Shown: positions 1-13,632 of the stretch, piece by piece
How positions within the stretch are numbered: the first letter of the stretch is position 1
Layout: the number at the start of each line of letters is the position of its first letter
Source: Notospermus geniculatus
Taxonomy: Eukaryota > Nemertea > Pilidiophora > Heteronemertea > Lineidae
Assembly: GCA_002633025.1 (NCBI GenBank)
Contig: NMRB01000187.1
Location: 176,439 to 240,438 of the forward strand
Length of the DNA: 64,000 nt
Reading direction: 5' to 3'
The notes under the pieces: model-generated
Database searches by the model: none
The model's input: the letters and a program-made list of their open reading frames with translations, nothing else
Told to the model about the DNA's origin: nothing
Position numbers and translations under genes: made by a program

Positions 1-130
1 GTGGAGTTTGGTTTGTAGAGCAGCTTGTATCCTCAGATGGTATTTTGGACCCGTGGAGTTTGGTTTGTAGAGCAGCTTGTATCCTCTGATGGTATTTTGG
101 ACTCGTGGAGTTTGGTTTCTAGAGCAACTA
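1..130. repeat. Tandem repeat, 52-bp period, at left edge
   Basis: A unit beginning GTGGAGTTTGGTTTGTAGAG starts at 1, 53 and 105, so the period is 52 bp. The first two units are almost identical; the third decays after about 25 bases. The array touches the window edge and may continue to the left. Confidence 0.9.
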
Positions 131-1677
131 CAGTCTTAGAGGTGTCCATAGTATAGAGGTTTTGCTGTATGCATCTTTCCAATCCTCCAGATCATCACAT
201 AATTGCGATTGCATGATAAGGGGCACTGACGTTAATTCGAGTCATTGATCTTCCCACTCGTGACGAGAGTAGTAGAGAAATCTGGGTTAATACGGTCTTC
301 TACTTCTGAAGTGAGTCCTAGACGACGTCGGTCCAGGACCATTTGATGCCACTCCAACCTGATGCTCCCTGTCCGCAAATTACTGCATGGAAATGAACAG
401 TATTCATGTCGATTGTATCCCTTTGCATTAGTCGTGATGAGGCGTAGTTATTGTCAGTTGATATTTCTCCCTATTGATCTGCCCAGGCTTCCCTCCCCTG
501 GATGCAGTGGTTGCAACCTCGACTGCTAGGCTGTTGCCGTAGTGAGGCATGGTTCCATGTTGTCAGCTTGTATTGTATTATGGAGAGCATATGGCACATA
601 TAGAGGTTCGGAACGAACGGCGTACTGTGTTGTCCGTGAATTTCAAGCTGGATTTTATACTCCCATGTGTAGAATCCTTCACGACGGTGGATTAGGCTAG
701 AGTGTGTTTCGATGAGGTTACGTAGCCATGCTTTGACTCATAGCGCTATCACGGATGCCATCACAGATGACTGGAACATGTTATGTATCATGTACATTTC
801 ACCGAGAATCATCGCTTACGTTAACAGAATCATTAGCACCTGTACTTACGGATGAAATAGTTCAGCAGATAGCCCTCGAAGATACTCATAGTTCATTGCA
901 ATGTAGTGCGAGCTTTTAATAGTTACACCGACGTTCTGATGTCTGAACTGCTTACGTACGAGCTTTGAATCAAAAGATAACAGAGTTCTGACTCTCTCTG
1001 TAAAACCATGGCTAACGCAGTCGCCTTCGCTGTCTTTTGCTTTACCTAGTACCATGGTATGGTATTGCACGGATATCATTGCTATGATCTGGCATGATTT
1101 CAACGTACACGTTCTCGCTGGATGTGGTGCTATGTGCATAGTTGTTGTTCTATAGGAATACTAGCCTCTCCCCTTGGATTATTGTTTCCTCTTGGCTTGG
1201 AAGTTGCACGGAGATGCATGTAGCATTCCACGTCTAACACAGTAGTGATGAGGTCTAGATGTCAGTCCTTCAAGTAATGGTAAGTATCTCAAACTTCTCG
1301 TACGTATTTGTGTGTATTTGACAGTGTGGAAGTGTCAGAAGTTGTTCAGTTCTTCCTTTGAGGTCGTTACTTGTGCTTTCACACCATGAACTTGATCGTC
1401 AGTGATGTCCTTAGAGGGGCCTTCTTGAGTCAGGAGCAGTTCTATAAAAGCTGATGTGGCACCTTCAGAGTCGTGGGTTCAAAATCCTATCGGGTCCATT
1501 CCTAGAGTGGTAGGAAGGGTTATTGATTCGTCAGCACTGCATGGTTTCTAGTCCAGGTGCAGGTTTCGTCCTACATGACATTCAAAGTTGTAGCTGCATC
1601 TTCTAACTATCAAATTGTTGAAACTACTTGCCATCATTTGTGAAGGCGCATCGCTCCTCAAAAGGATGTCTCCCCAC
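131..1677. other. Non-coding, no gene seen
   Basis: Only short random open frames are present, with no recognisable protein and no convincing exon flanked by splice sites. A B-box-like word near 1478 (GGGTTCAAAATCC) lacks a clear A-box partner, so I do not call a tRNA-like element here. Confidence 0.6.
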
Positions 1678-1803
1678 AAGTTGCCTCTCTCTATGGGCAA
1701 CTCACCCATAGAAAAGTGTGGGCGGTCATTTGTGTCACTGGTCATAGCATACCAACTCTTTGGAACCCAACAATAGTGGATTGCCCATTGAAAGCCAACT
1801 TGT
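1678..1803 (+). mobile_element. MITE family A, copy 1 (near complete)
   Basis: A short non-autonomous element of about 126 bp. Its left end (AAGTTGCCTCTCTCTATGGG) and right end (TTGCCCATTGAAAGCCAACT) are imperfect inverted repeats of each other. The interior carries the family-specific GTGGGCGGTCATTTGTGTCA. Related copies occur near 13.5, 38.9, 42.1, 45.8, 46.5, 46.7, 47.9, 57.8 and 63.3 kb in both orientations. No transposase is encoded. The superfamily is unknown to me because target-site duplications are not clear. Confidence 0.7.
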
Positions 1804-3240
1804 ATGAAAAAACTCTTACCTGGAGAGGCACCTTAATACAACATTGTAATTTACTCACAGCTCTTGTGCTTGAAGTAGCACTCAAAACTAATTGCCTCAG
1901 ATGTGTCAAGATTGTTTACATGTCACTTGAAATCATTCTACTGAACAATTTTCAAACTCTTTCATCAAATATGACATCACCATGTCATGTCACTGATGAA
2001 GACTGCCCACCAATCAACATCACGGCTCAAAGTTCATCTATCATGAGAAAAAAACCCAGAGGAATCTTCTGCATCTTATCTTGCACGCACTGGCAATTAT
2101 CCCCAAACGTCATGCAATCTATTTCTCTTAACAGCAAGCACCTCCCGATATGTAAAGGAGAAAAATTACAGCAGTATATCAGTATTGGTGAACTGTCTTC
2201 TCTCATGCCCTGGAACGCACCACATCAATATTATTACTTCCCATTGCTCATGTATGCCTTGAGGTTGTGTAGAGGCGAGATTTCATGTGAAATATTGTCT
2301 TTTTTGTTAGGTATATGGAGGAGTGCATGCCTGGAACTTGCTGTATATCTTCAAGGGAGGTTTTTACTGAATGAAAACTATCACAAATGCTTGAAATTTT
2401 TGCAGTGAAAGGCTCCATCATGATCATGTCCGTATTAATTCCATCTCTTTTGAGGCCTTTTTCATCAGCATGGTGTTACTTTCTGTGATATCATCGTTAC
2501 ACTCTCCTCTTTTTCTATCTTTTTAGGTAAGTAGTCAGAGTGATTCCTCCTGCTTCATCAACAAGCCAAGGTAGTCAACATCTCACTGAAATTAAACACG
2601 AAATCCAAATTAAGGAAAGCTTGAACTTGAAGCACATATAACATGACATACCGGTACTCACTGCTCCTAGAACAGCCAAGTAACTGAATGGACCCTTCCT
2701 TTCTTTGTCCATTCAGAAACCCTTCATCAAGATTTAGCCAACATCTTTAAAACATGATTCGGCCTGTTCACCACTTGGTAGAGCAAGAGGCAATTGGATC
2801 AAGCAAACAGATGCTTAAACCAACAAAGCCAGAGCTACATTATACTTACCTTCTCTAGTAACTGTTTGTTGTTTACCATCAGGTAGGAGCTCAGGGTTGC
2901 AGGTTGGCTGGCAGGTACATCGGTAGGTTTAGCACGTGCTAGACTAGACTCCTTAGTTGCTATCAGTTCTTTGAACGTTCTTCCCAAGGAGATCTGCTGT
3001 CTGGTCGACATTTTGGAGAAAAAACGACTTTTGCGCAGAGTGGGACTGAATTTCTCTCTCAGTAGGCCTATGTGGTAGTTGTGTCTAAAAAAGTAACAGA
3101 GAAAGGGAATTTGAGTTTGTTGGAAATTGAAGTTCTTTTTTTTGTCCTTCTTTCTAAACTGATTCCAACAGGTAACAATGTGTTGAGTGTTATTTTGGGG
3201 AGAAAAATCTACTTAAGCTTGTTAAAATAGCTTTGTGATG
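1804..3240. other. Non-coding; holds a chance-like 230-codon open frame
   Basis: An open frame on the + strand (1716-2408) starts inside the MITE and runs on through AT-rich sequence. Its translation matches no family I recognise and is rich in Leu, Ser, Ile and Cys without domain-like spacing. I treat it as chance. No other structure was seen. Confidence 0.5.
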
Positions 3241-3781
3241 TACAGTGAAACCCCTCATGTGGACCATCCCTCTATGTGGACCACCCCTCTATGTGGATCG
3301 ATTTTTGTCGGTCCCAAATAAATCCTTCACATTTTCCTTTAGCTAAGTGGACCACCCCTCTACCTCGACCTGGACCACCAAAAGTAGGGTCCCAAAGTGC
3401 ATGGTGACCCCTGTATGTGGACCAGAAGATGCAAAATCGAGGTATTCGCGTGGTCCATGGTTACACAAAACACATGCAAAAGCTCGATTTCACACCTTAG
3501 CCTGGTGTCATGTTTTCAAAGGCTTTTTGTTGGTCCCATACAAACAATTAAGACCTTAGGTGTAAGCTAAACAAAACTCAGTCAAGCTAATCAACATTGA
3601 ATGACTCGCTCACATCGAAGGGGTAATTAAACTTGTCACCATTTACATGTATAGTTCTTACATTGCCACTGTAGGACTCCAATATTTCGAAAATGCCAAC
3701 CCCCTTTATGTGGACCACCCCTCTATGTGGACCAATTTGACCCGGTCCCACGCGTGGTCCACATAGAGGGGTTTCACTGTA
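3241..3781. mobile_element. Tigger/pogo-like non-autonomous DNA transposon
   Basis: The ends are inverted: TA-CAGTGAAACCCCTC at the left (TIR from 3243) and GAGGGGTTTCACTG-TA at the right (TIR to 3779), flanked by a TA target duplication. The CAGTG(A/G)AACC terminus with TA targets is typical of pogo/Tigger elements of the Tc1/mariner superfamily. Subterminal copies of CTCTATGTGGACCACC lie at both ends. At about 537 bp, with no long open frame, it cannot encode a transposase, so it would depend on one supplied from elsewhere. Confidence 0.85.
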
Positions 3782-6140
3782 GGTTGGTGTTGTTCTAACG
3801 ACCTCTGTCAAGATTGAAAAAGGTGAACATTGTTTCAATGATGGAAAAGAGGTGAAAATAATGGACAATGAAGATGGGTTTACTTTTTAGCACATTGCTG
3901 TTCAAAGGTTTCCTGTTTAGTACTGATTGCTTCTTGAAGCAGTGAAAGAGGTCCGAATTGGACCCAGAACCGAAAGGGTGATTGAATGCTTGGGGCCAAC
4001 TTCACAGCATTGATGGACAGAGAAAATGAAATGTGCGCACAACTTTGAAGTAAATGCAATGAGGAATCAAACTAGGCCCAACTTGTGGAGGATGATGTGG
4101 TCAACAGCTATTGACTGTGACATGTTGATCAGTCTAGACTGCGTCGACCTGCACTTACAACAGATTTCAACTGCAAGCACCAACCAGCCTGTTGAAGGTT
4201 GTTGATGATGAAATGTTGTTTAATGTTGACCAGCGTATATGCCTCAAGAAAATCGCGCAAGTGACAATTATATGTTGGCTTGTTGATTACATGATTAAAG
4301 AACGATATATCACACTAATCAAATACTCCCTCGTCCTCATCTTCACAGATGTGAACCCACATAATCGCAGATTCCCAGAGTCCAACCATAGGATGTATCA
4401 GTCTGATGTCTTGTGAAATGGCTCTGTCACCATAGTAACAAACAATTCTGACAATATCATAAGCCTATAGAGACACCTCCCTTGTGAAAAAATGGATATA
4501 TATAGTCGTGACACCTACAAAAATGGATGCAAGCGATCGTAAAGACGATGTATCGGATCAGGGTCGTCTATTTTTGGCATTGTTGTACGAAAATAACCTT
4601 TCGTTGCTGAGGACTGGTTGAAGGTTTCCTGCGCTACCTCCAGTTTTCCACGGTACAAAAAGATGCATTCTCGCTTTCACGAATTCCATCCAAAGGTCAT
4701 CCTGGCGGTATCTCAGGTTTGATGCTTGTTTTCCAAATATTGCAAAGGAAATTGTAGATGTATGTTCTAAAAATATGATTGGAGATGGGATAAAGTCAAA
4801 AAACGAAAAGCTGTGCTGTTGTAGGTGAGAAGGCAATCCCTAGAGACCCTCGAACTTTTTAGGCAGCATTCTCTGGTGGCAACGAACTGTGCCAGCCTCA
4901 GCATCCCCTAACTGTGTCATATTGCCTGGCCGTTGACTGAAAGCTATTACTGAAGCCATGGTAATGTACCTTTCAACTGTAGTGCTTCCCTTCGCGAGAT
5001 ATCGAATATTAAAAAGTCGGCCTTATTATTGGTCTTGTTGCTCCTTTGGGAGGAAGCTTTCTCCTTGTTGACTTGTTACTCATATGTACATGGTGTAGGT
5101 ATGTGGTTGCTTATGGTGGCATCATCACGTCCTTAAAACATTGGTGGGCCCATTGGTACTTCTGCTGCGTATGGTAGTTGGTAGGAGGTTCTGAAATAGC
5201 CCTTTTGCTTTTGTCGGCAAAGGCCGTACCTAGCAGTAATTGTACACCTTTTGAGCTGATCATCAGACGCAACTTTGATCCACTGAGTATTGCATGCTAA
5301 CTAACGCTCCATCCAGAACATGGAATCCTATTTCAACAATATCGGACTTCTTGTTCATCGCTGACAATTGCACATTATTGAAGGAACAGTGGCTGCCATG
5401 ACAGTCACGCGCGTGACACACAGTTCTACTTAAGAAACGTTGTTGTAGTATGTAGTATGTCTTGTCGTTTGACTTGGTAAGTGCAGGTCACGAAGTTCTC
5501 ATTACGAATGCTTTCGGGGTTCAGGCAGTCACGAACATGAATTGACTGGGAATTCTTTGAGTTGTGTCTTAAGTATAATTGAAGCAATCTGCATTAAACT
5601 CTTCCGCACATGAGCTGAGACATTGGTTCAACTTGAAAGATTGAAATCCATGTCAGATGGATCTGCACTCTCTCTAGATGTTCCAAATACTTGCATGCTA
5701 AAAGATTGCTAAAAGACATCCCCTCCCCCTCCAAAAGGTTGGAGTCGATGTGGGATCTATGGATCTGCACTCCAATCTTCTAAATATCATGACCTTAGGA
5801 CACAATCTAAATTCATCCAAACCTGACACTGACAAATAATCCATACTTGTATGAACAGTTTGAGGTCTGTGTGCTGTGGCCTCTAGCTGCTCGTGCATGT
5901 TGCAGAAATATCGATAGGAAATCCATACTTTGTAATTGATAGGAATTTCTGATGTGTTCTAACCTGAGAAGTGGTTTACCATTAGGTTTGTGTTCTGTTC
6001 ACTTATAGGTAGACTATACTGCATTGTATTGCTTTTGTGATCACTTTGATAGGGAAGTGAAAAAGACTTGCCCTGAGCATTTGTTGTCAAGGTATTGCAT
6101 TGATCTCTGTCGCTGGAAGAGTGGATTCAAGGGGGATTTG
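3782..6140. other. Non-coding, no gene seen
   Basis: Short open frames only. I see no exon-like segment with both a polypyrimidine/AG acceptor and a GT donor that encodes a recognisable domain. Confidence 0.55.
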
Positions 6141-6510
6141 GAACCTCAGCCTAGAGAACCGGATGTTGGTGATGCGTCTGTGCAACTCAGTCTCTACCGA
6201 TTGCTGGTAGAGTTGCATTGGAACCTCAGCTTTAGAGAACCAGATGTTGGTGATGCCTTTGTGCAAACCAAACAGCCTCAACTCCGTGTTGTGGATCTCC
6301 TTTTGACACCATCAGCCTCAGAAACGATGCCACTGTGAACTTGCTTAGTGCTGTGGATCCACTTTTGGACATTCAACCGAAGAAAACCCCAAGTTGACAA
6401 TGCCACTTCGCAACTCAGTCTTGCTCTGTGCTGTGGATTTGCTATGGACCCTCAGCCTAATAGATATTGGGATTAATGGCTCCAGTATGCAGTTCAGACA
6501 CCCTCAACTC
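6141..6510. repeat. Degenerate tandem repeat, about 80-bp period
   Basis: The block GAACCTCAGC-TAGAGAACC-GATGTTGGTGATGC followed by a CAACTCAG-type word occurs at 6141 and 6221. Weaker copies follow near 6316, 6390 and 6455. Open frames on both strands here follow the repeat rather than a gene. Confidence 0.6.
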
Positions 6511-8070
6511 AGTTGCACCGGATCTGCACAGGTCAGTTAATCAGCAACACATCCATTGGTCATTTTCCGAGCCGGTCTTCATCTCGGCTCATAGAACAAA
6601 ATATGAATGATTCGATTCATTGAATGATTGGTACGTCTGATCGAGTCTGACATGAGGACAGTTGATTAGTATGCGGGATTGGTTGGCTTATACACAGGTC
6701 ACTGCTTGTTTGTGATAACACTGTGCGAGATTTGTTGACGCCCAGATTCTTATCTGCTGGACTGTGGGGAGTTTTACAGACATCTGCGTCGCTCTTTCAA
6801 AGTATTCTTCCTCTTCGTCCATAATGATGTTGACGTGACTACGATGAAAATCAGCCGAAGTTGGATGCGGCTCCTCGGGAAGATGATGTGAGATAGCAAA
6901 ACAATGAAGTTCCTGAGACGGTCTTGTCATGTCCAGTCAGCAGTGTCAAATTAGTCTTATCCTACGTACAAGATGAGGACATCCATTCCTGTTTGCTGAG
7001 CTGAATGCCAAGTATGTGACAGTCGCTACTACAGCGGCGCAGTACTGCGTGAGCCAAAAAAGTGTCCTAGCCAGAAAAAAGTGTCTGGTGAAGTTGTTCC
7101 TGTGACATTTATGTCGGCTCACTCGATGTAGTCTGTAGCAAAGAAGCAAGTTCATCTCCTGTGGAAAGGAACCAGTGACCTTACGTCTCGTTCTTGCAGC
7201 ATTCGGCTCCCTGTCCGACAATGAACGAGTACCATGGCTGATCTCCCGTGACCCGAGTAACATAAATCACGGAGTTCGACTGGTCAATTATCAAGGGGCA
7301 GTGTAGGAGATTAATTATCAGTGCTAGACTCAAGTTATTGATGCGAACTTGAGTGTTAGTGCAAGCTCTTCCAATGAATAGCTCTTGTTGGCCACTGTCA
7401 TTTCTTCTGCATTGGCAATAGAGGGGAGTGTTTTTTGCAGTGTTGCTGTCACTGAGGTACCTCAGAGACATTCTGATGTCGCACTTGGAGATGGTCCGGT
7501 CTTTGCCGGGTCTTCAGAAGTTCCCATCACCAATTTGCATCATGTCGTCGTAACAGTCATGACAGTCGGAGTCACAGCCAACTGTGAATGTGGATCCAAT
7601 CACCCTGAAGACAAAGCTGTGGAGAGCAGCGAAGGATCTCTGACGGACAACCCTCAGTTGGATGTAAGAGGTTGGAGCCATCCTCATCTACATGTAGAAG
7701 CAAAATGATCGATGTACAACATTTGAATACAGTTGAAGAGTCCTTTCAACCAGGCAGGATAGTTTATATTGATATTTTTGCAGTAACCATAAATCAAATG
7801 CCATACAACATCTGCTATGATTTCAGTCATGAAGTTTTTTGAAACATCAATATCTGGCGTGTGGCTGACTGGATCATTCTAAAAACCAATACATGTACAT
7901 GTCTTCTTATTCGTTAGCATGGGTGGAATGTGACTGCATTGATGCATACATGGCAGATTGCTGAAGTACAGTGTCAAGGTGCTATAAGTTTTCCTACTGT
8001 CTCCTGAGAGACTTTGCAGGCAACTTGAGAGGCGCAGCTCACTTTTACAGAACCATTTAGGGCCGTATGT
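6511..8070. other. Non-coding, no gene seen
   Basis: Several overlapping short frames on the - strand (6.7-7.5 kb) and one + frame (7385-7708) occur, but none has a recognisable domain or a consistent exon structure. Confidence 0.5.
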
Positions 8071-8197
8071 ACCAACGAAGATTATCTTGAACTCAGGTTG
8101 AGCGACAGCTTTTCAATTGTTCAGGCTTGCCAGGGCATGATATGACAACAATGGAAAAGTTGTGGCTCAACTGGAGTTCAAGATAGTCTTCGTTGGT
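8071..8197. repeat. Long foldback (50-bp arms, 27-nt loop)
   Basis: The left arm 8071-8120 begins ACCAACGAAGATTATCTTGA. The right arm 8148-8197, read in reverse complement, begins ACCAACGAAGACTATCTTGA. The arms align end to end without gaps, with roughly seven mismatches over 50 positions, around a 27-nt centre. It could be a small foldback/MITE or a miRNA-type hairpin; the sequence alone does not decide. Confidence 0.8.
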
Positions 8198-11100
8198 GCA
8201 TCTTCGTCGGCCCTGAAGGTTATTCATGAAGTTACAGAACCGTTGCAGTTGGACCATCCACATCACTTGCCTGATCTGACCCAAAAGAGGTTGTATTCTC
8301 ATTGGATGTGAACGGAAACCCGCAACCGGAGAGGTCTTGGCACCGTTGTATCCAGTTTGCCAAGGCTACAGTGGTTGTCATGCACTCTGCACTTCTTCCA
8401 CTGGCCGTTTTCTATCCAAGAAAGGAACTGATGCCTAACCATGAGGAAAAGGTTGCAGTGGAAATGGGCCTTGACAACTTGTGCTTTGATCATACAAGGT
8501 TTGCCTCGAAGGCTTCTTGGATAAATGTTGAACGAACAATTGACCTACCAATCCTCTGATTTTTCCTAGTAAATCGACAGAGGAACAGCTCAGGGAACTC
8601 ATGCATTACTCATATAATCAATTTTCGGTGATTTCCCTTGAATGATCTCTTAGTTTTCGCGAGTGGAATTGGCAGGATCCATCCAACAGGGACGTGTCGG
8701 GTCAATACCGCAATTCTCTACGGTACCCCGGTTGATTTCTCACTTGATCATGCTGCAGCTATTCCACCCTGAATAATCTATATTCAACGAGCTATGAACG
8801 GGAGTTCTACGCCATGGAAATCTATACCGACTCCCTGTCCCCAGGAAGAATGAGCCATCAAATATTGACTGTTAGGCCATCCATCAAACCAGGTAACCAA
8901 CAATCATAGACCATTATTAGTGGAATCTATCCCATGGTACAGCAAGAGTTGATTGATCCACCTTGACACAGTGGAAAAACACCACCCTGCTAAATACATG
9001 TATACCCGACATCCCACTGGTTGGAGTTCGAAAAGATCACCACTTTTCAATTCGGGCTTCAATATTGGCATTTTTTCGAGGCAGTTACCCAGTATATTGG
9101 AAACGAACCTCAGGACAGGTGGCGGTTCTCCCAGAGATGTCGTCCACTGATGAAACACCCTGAGCAACATCCCACGCAACTATCGCTAAACGCAAAACAT
9201 AATCCAACTTTATAATCAGAGGCTACCATGCTTGAAATTCGCATATGCCAAGTCCTGTCGCGCGAAGGTAATACCCATGATGTCAAGAGGAAAATGTCAC
9301 GGGCATCTGGTGTCCACATCTATGACTTCTGGTGGTAGAATGTGCCTGGAGGCTGTCAGGCAGGAAACCTCTCGGTCAGGGAAGGAAGGATGTTGGAGAG
9401 ACCATAACAATAATCTGTCTCGTAGTCCTGAATGGGTGCTTTGCCTGATTTCATGTGGGTGTGGTTTCCTATCTAATTGGTGTTGGATCAGCAGGTGCTA
9501 GCTAATCTGTAACATTGGTAGAATATTAGATAGGGATAGAGCAAATGGCTCCCTGTCATGGCTCCCTTGTCAGCAGTCCACTCTGCTTCAGTTTAACCCA
9601 TTTTGGCTCGCGGTGTGGGCGGGTCACGTGGCCTCCACATCATGCTCACCATGACATTTTCCCATCGGGGAATTGTGTTAGAATCCCTAGCATCTGGTTG
9701 GCTCATTGGCCAGCACAATGGACCAGTTGAATGTCACGTCAACATCACTACCAAGACAATGCCATAGAGGCATTTTCGAATGACACTTGCTGTATTACAG
9801 GAGATGTCACATGCACATAGTCATTGCTTACCTTGCCACCCTTATGCGTTTTGTCTTTCACCCAGTCTGCATTGCTGCAGTGCCTGAGCACAGGAATGTC
9901 GTTTCAGCTTAGCAGAACTTTAAAGCTGGCTTACATGTACCATTCACATGATTTTCGAGCAGTAGACGCTCGAAAGCATTGTTTGTTTCCGCTGCGTTGG
10001 TCACGGACAAAGGATGCGGCATCGCACCGCTCGAAAATCACGTGAATGGATTCTGCCTAACACTGCAGGCAGCACAACACACATGACACAGCAGATCAGT
10101 CAACCAATCAGAAGTTGTGCTGTGTGGACCAGTTTCTTTCAGCGTCGTACTGATGCTTTCCTTCAGGGAACTCATCAGGATAGAACCATTTATGAAGAAA
10201 TCTTCAGATGATAGCCTGAAAAGGTCAGACGATTCAAGTTCAAACTCTCTGTAGTTAAAAATGCATACTACAATTGTTCATTTTTTCTCGACTTTTGTTC
10301 AGTTCATTTCTGTTGCTTTGCGTCTGATTGAACCAGACGTGAATCCAATACTCGTTGCATAGAACAAAGTCTGGCATTTAGCCTGGTGACAAATTTCATA
10401 TAGTTCTATGATAACCTGTTCTGATATACCTTCATTGATTTTATCAAGGGCATTTACTTTCTATTCCGTCAGTGGCAGCCCACCTGTTTTTCAATAGTAT
10501 ATAGATTCATTTGGCTATTGCAATGTACACGTATATAAACAATGTACGTGCAATTTTTGATACGTGGGTGTGTAAAGCAAAATTTTGTTGGAAAAGTAGG
10601 AGGCGACATGAATTGTTTCGGCCGGAATTGGCTTGCGGCCTACGTGGTGTGAGCAGCAGAAATTTGACGATGTTTTCGATCATTTAGATAGATTTGTTCC
10701 CACTTGTTTTCCGATAAATTTTAGACATTTGATCTGTGAAACTGATATGCCTCGTGGGTTGGGATGAGGATATGAAGACAAATAAGTCACCGACTTCGCG
10801 TCAGTCTGTGCGTTTATGGAATGGGGTCCAGTTGCCTGGATCCAGCGACTACCATCAGAGATAGCCCGAGCTGGCAAAGAGCTGCTGGCTCTTTATCATG
10901 ATAGATTGGTCTCTGCAGGAAATTGAACCTGCTATCGTTGTGGTGGGTGGCAGGTAAATTATCGTTCTTGAAATGTGCATCTTGCATACTGAAGTAAATA
11001 ATGAAATTTACAAAGCGCAGTGTTCAGAGATAAGACCTCTGCTTGAACTCAAAGCGCTTCACAAAGAATCAAAACCCTCCCAAAAAGATGAGCCTTAAAG

Positions 11101-13529
11101 AGGGTCTTGAAAGTATATAATCTCGATCTGAACAATCAGCTGGCTGATATGATCATTACTTTCCTTGCCTCGTGCTTTGAGCAGGGAAGGATTTGTGCCA
11201 TAAATGAACAGTAGTGTTTTACAGGGAGATGTCTCGTCACATTGCTGCCGGATAAGGTCAAGTGAGTAATGGCATTTATTCAGCCCACTTCTCATCAAAA
11301 TAGCATTGTCTGAGTAAGATACAAGGTAGAAGGCATGTTGAAATTGCCATGGTAATTGATAAGTCTCGTAGCATGGTGTGGTATCCTGATATAGCATTTT
11401 GTAGTCACCCTAGTGATTGTTCAGTGCATGAGTGTTCAAGCTCTGATCAGATCAGTACAGCCACATTATGTTACTGATGTCTTTGATTGGTGTCATCTAA
11501 AGCTATCTGATAGACTGTGTAGATTTCTGGCCTATGGTGTTATTGATTTGCAAGTAACAGCTTGCAACATCGGGTGCCTCGATTTCACACACTGGCCTCG
11601 GCTAAGTGTTCATATGGATGGCTTGTTTCCTGTTTTGTCAAAAGGTGGCAAATCAGCTGTTCCACTCAATGTCGATAAAACCGGAGATCAGTTCGGCAAA
11701 TTCGAGTATTCTACAACACTATTCAACAACTGTTGTCATATCTGACAACTTTCAGTCAAAAAAGGAAAGTGATTGTCAACCAGTTGCACAGAAACCTTGT
11801 TGAGACTTGAGGAATACTACTTGAGGAATAGCCTACACCATTATTTTATCATTAAATGAAATGGTCCATGAATCATGTGCTGTGGATGCAGGTTGTGACA
11901 AGTACTGGCGGATTTGCTGAACTCAGAAAGCAAAATGCTGGTGCAGAAGAAGAATTTACATTCATTGGTATTTTTTAAGAATCTACCAATAGAAATATTG
12001 ACATAATGAAATGTCATATTGAATTTCTGATATAAAACATGTAGGTTACGTTTCATTCCATGGCAACACCTACATATTCATAGAGGGACTTCAAAAATAC
12101 CACAGGATGCCATTTGAAAGGTTGCATTCAACTATTGTGGAGGTGGCAAGTAAAATGTCAGATCAAAGTTAGAATGTGTGGTATGATGAGCAATTGATGA
12201 CGATCACCATGTAGATACATGTATTATTACCTGCAGAATCAACATTTTGTACCAACACAACAAGTACAATAGTTTCATTTGTGGGTTTAACTTGAGAATC
12301 CTGCTTCTCAATAGAATTTTGTCCAAAATGCTTAAAATGCAGATCAATTCTTCTATTGGGCATGCTTGACTTTATACCATTGCTGGGCTTTAGTCTCCAG
12401 CTAGCTGCTCGCAGTCAACTTTTCACATCAATATCACTCACCAAATTGATTGCAACATATATACCTAGTTATTTCAGTGAATATGAAATTATCCTCTTGG
12501 AAGTTAGAAACCTGAGACCCTCAGCATCCTGTAGTGGTGACACATCTGTGCGTTTCAGATTAAATGCATTATTCATTCGGTCACAATTGGTATCTGGGAA
12601 CGACCCTGAATTGAGGTAATAACTTTGAAGGTGCATTCCTTGTGGCACTCTCAAGTTACTTCTGAGTATATGGCCTTGAAAGGACTCCTACTAAACAGCA
12701 GCATCTGCAGAAATCTATTCACAAAGCCTCCATAATGACTTGCAGTCCTGCAGTGGAAGCCAACTGGTTCCCTGTCCTTTCATCATGCTTTAGCCTAAGG
12801 ATGGAGGACGAAACGATTCTGACAGGTCCACAAGTCCAACGAAGGTTTATGAAGGAGTTTCCACGTCCATCGCCCTCTTTGCCGTCTCTCAACCTCTTTG
12901 CCGTCTCTCAACCTAGCGACCATCAGGGAACATCAGTTATAGCCAGTGGGGAACTCGTTTAAGAAGAAACTTGACCACGATAACTGAAAGCTTGATTAAT
13001 TAGTCTGGCAAGTTATCTCCACCCGAGGGAATGGAAGTATTGGCACCAAGGAGGTTGACCTCGCCAATAACTGATTTGAAAGATGTGGACTGTCGGCTCA
13101 TTTTCAATTACATGACCAAGATTGGTCAGTAATAATGGTAAGAAAGAAAGAATACCCTGGGGTTGCGATGTTTGAATGGTCTGTAATGCTTCCATGGATG
13201 GAGTGTATTTCTTTGACGATTTTGCCAATGGCTGGTGGGTGATTTCAACACCGGTGTCAGGCTCTCTGCTGGCGGATGCAGTCAAAGGTCATGGCACAGG
13301 AATCAAGCAGATTCACCCAAGGGAAAGGTTTCTTAATCAGAATTGTTTCGTCACACTTCATCATTAATGGGTAGCCAAAGGCAGGAGGCTGTCAGCCCAT
13401 CTATTAGTATAAGAGTCCAAGTAGTCCCAAAACATCCATCATTACCCCCAAACTTGTTGATGTCCACCAGTGACAAGTCTTAAAGTGCTCCTCCATGTCT
13501 GAGATTTCTTGAGCAAGTTGGCTCTGAAT
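8198..13529. other. Non-coding, no gene seen
   Basis: Scattered short frames, some overlapping in several frames as expected by chance. A small direct duplication of a 19-bp word (CTCTTTGCCGTCTCTCAAC, twice in tandem near 12873-12911) is the only local structure I noted. Confidence 0.5.
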
Positions 13530-13632
13530 GGGCAGATGACCATTGTTGGTTACGACCTACGCCTAGACCAGTGGCACAAACTTCTGCCAGAAGTTTTCCA
13601 CGGCTGAGTTGCAATAAAGATCCAACTTCCAC
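13530..13632 (-). mobile_element. MITE family A, copy 2 (diverged)
   Basis: Reverse-orientation copy. It has CCATTGTTGGTTACGACC, then CCAGTGGCACAAACTTCTGCC, GTTTTCCACGGCTGAGTTGC and the end word ATCCAACTTCC, in the family's reverse order. The terminal inverted repeat is eroded. Confidence 0.5.

Noticed and set aside
1460-1500. B-box-like GGGTTCAAAATCC
   Set aside because: No A-box at the expected distance, so a tRNA or SINE call is not supported.
1716-2408. 230-codon open frame on the + strand, the longest gap-free frame
   Set aside because: It begins inside a MITE, has no recognisable domain, and has the composition of translated AT-rich non-coding DNA. No homology could be tested.
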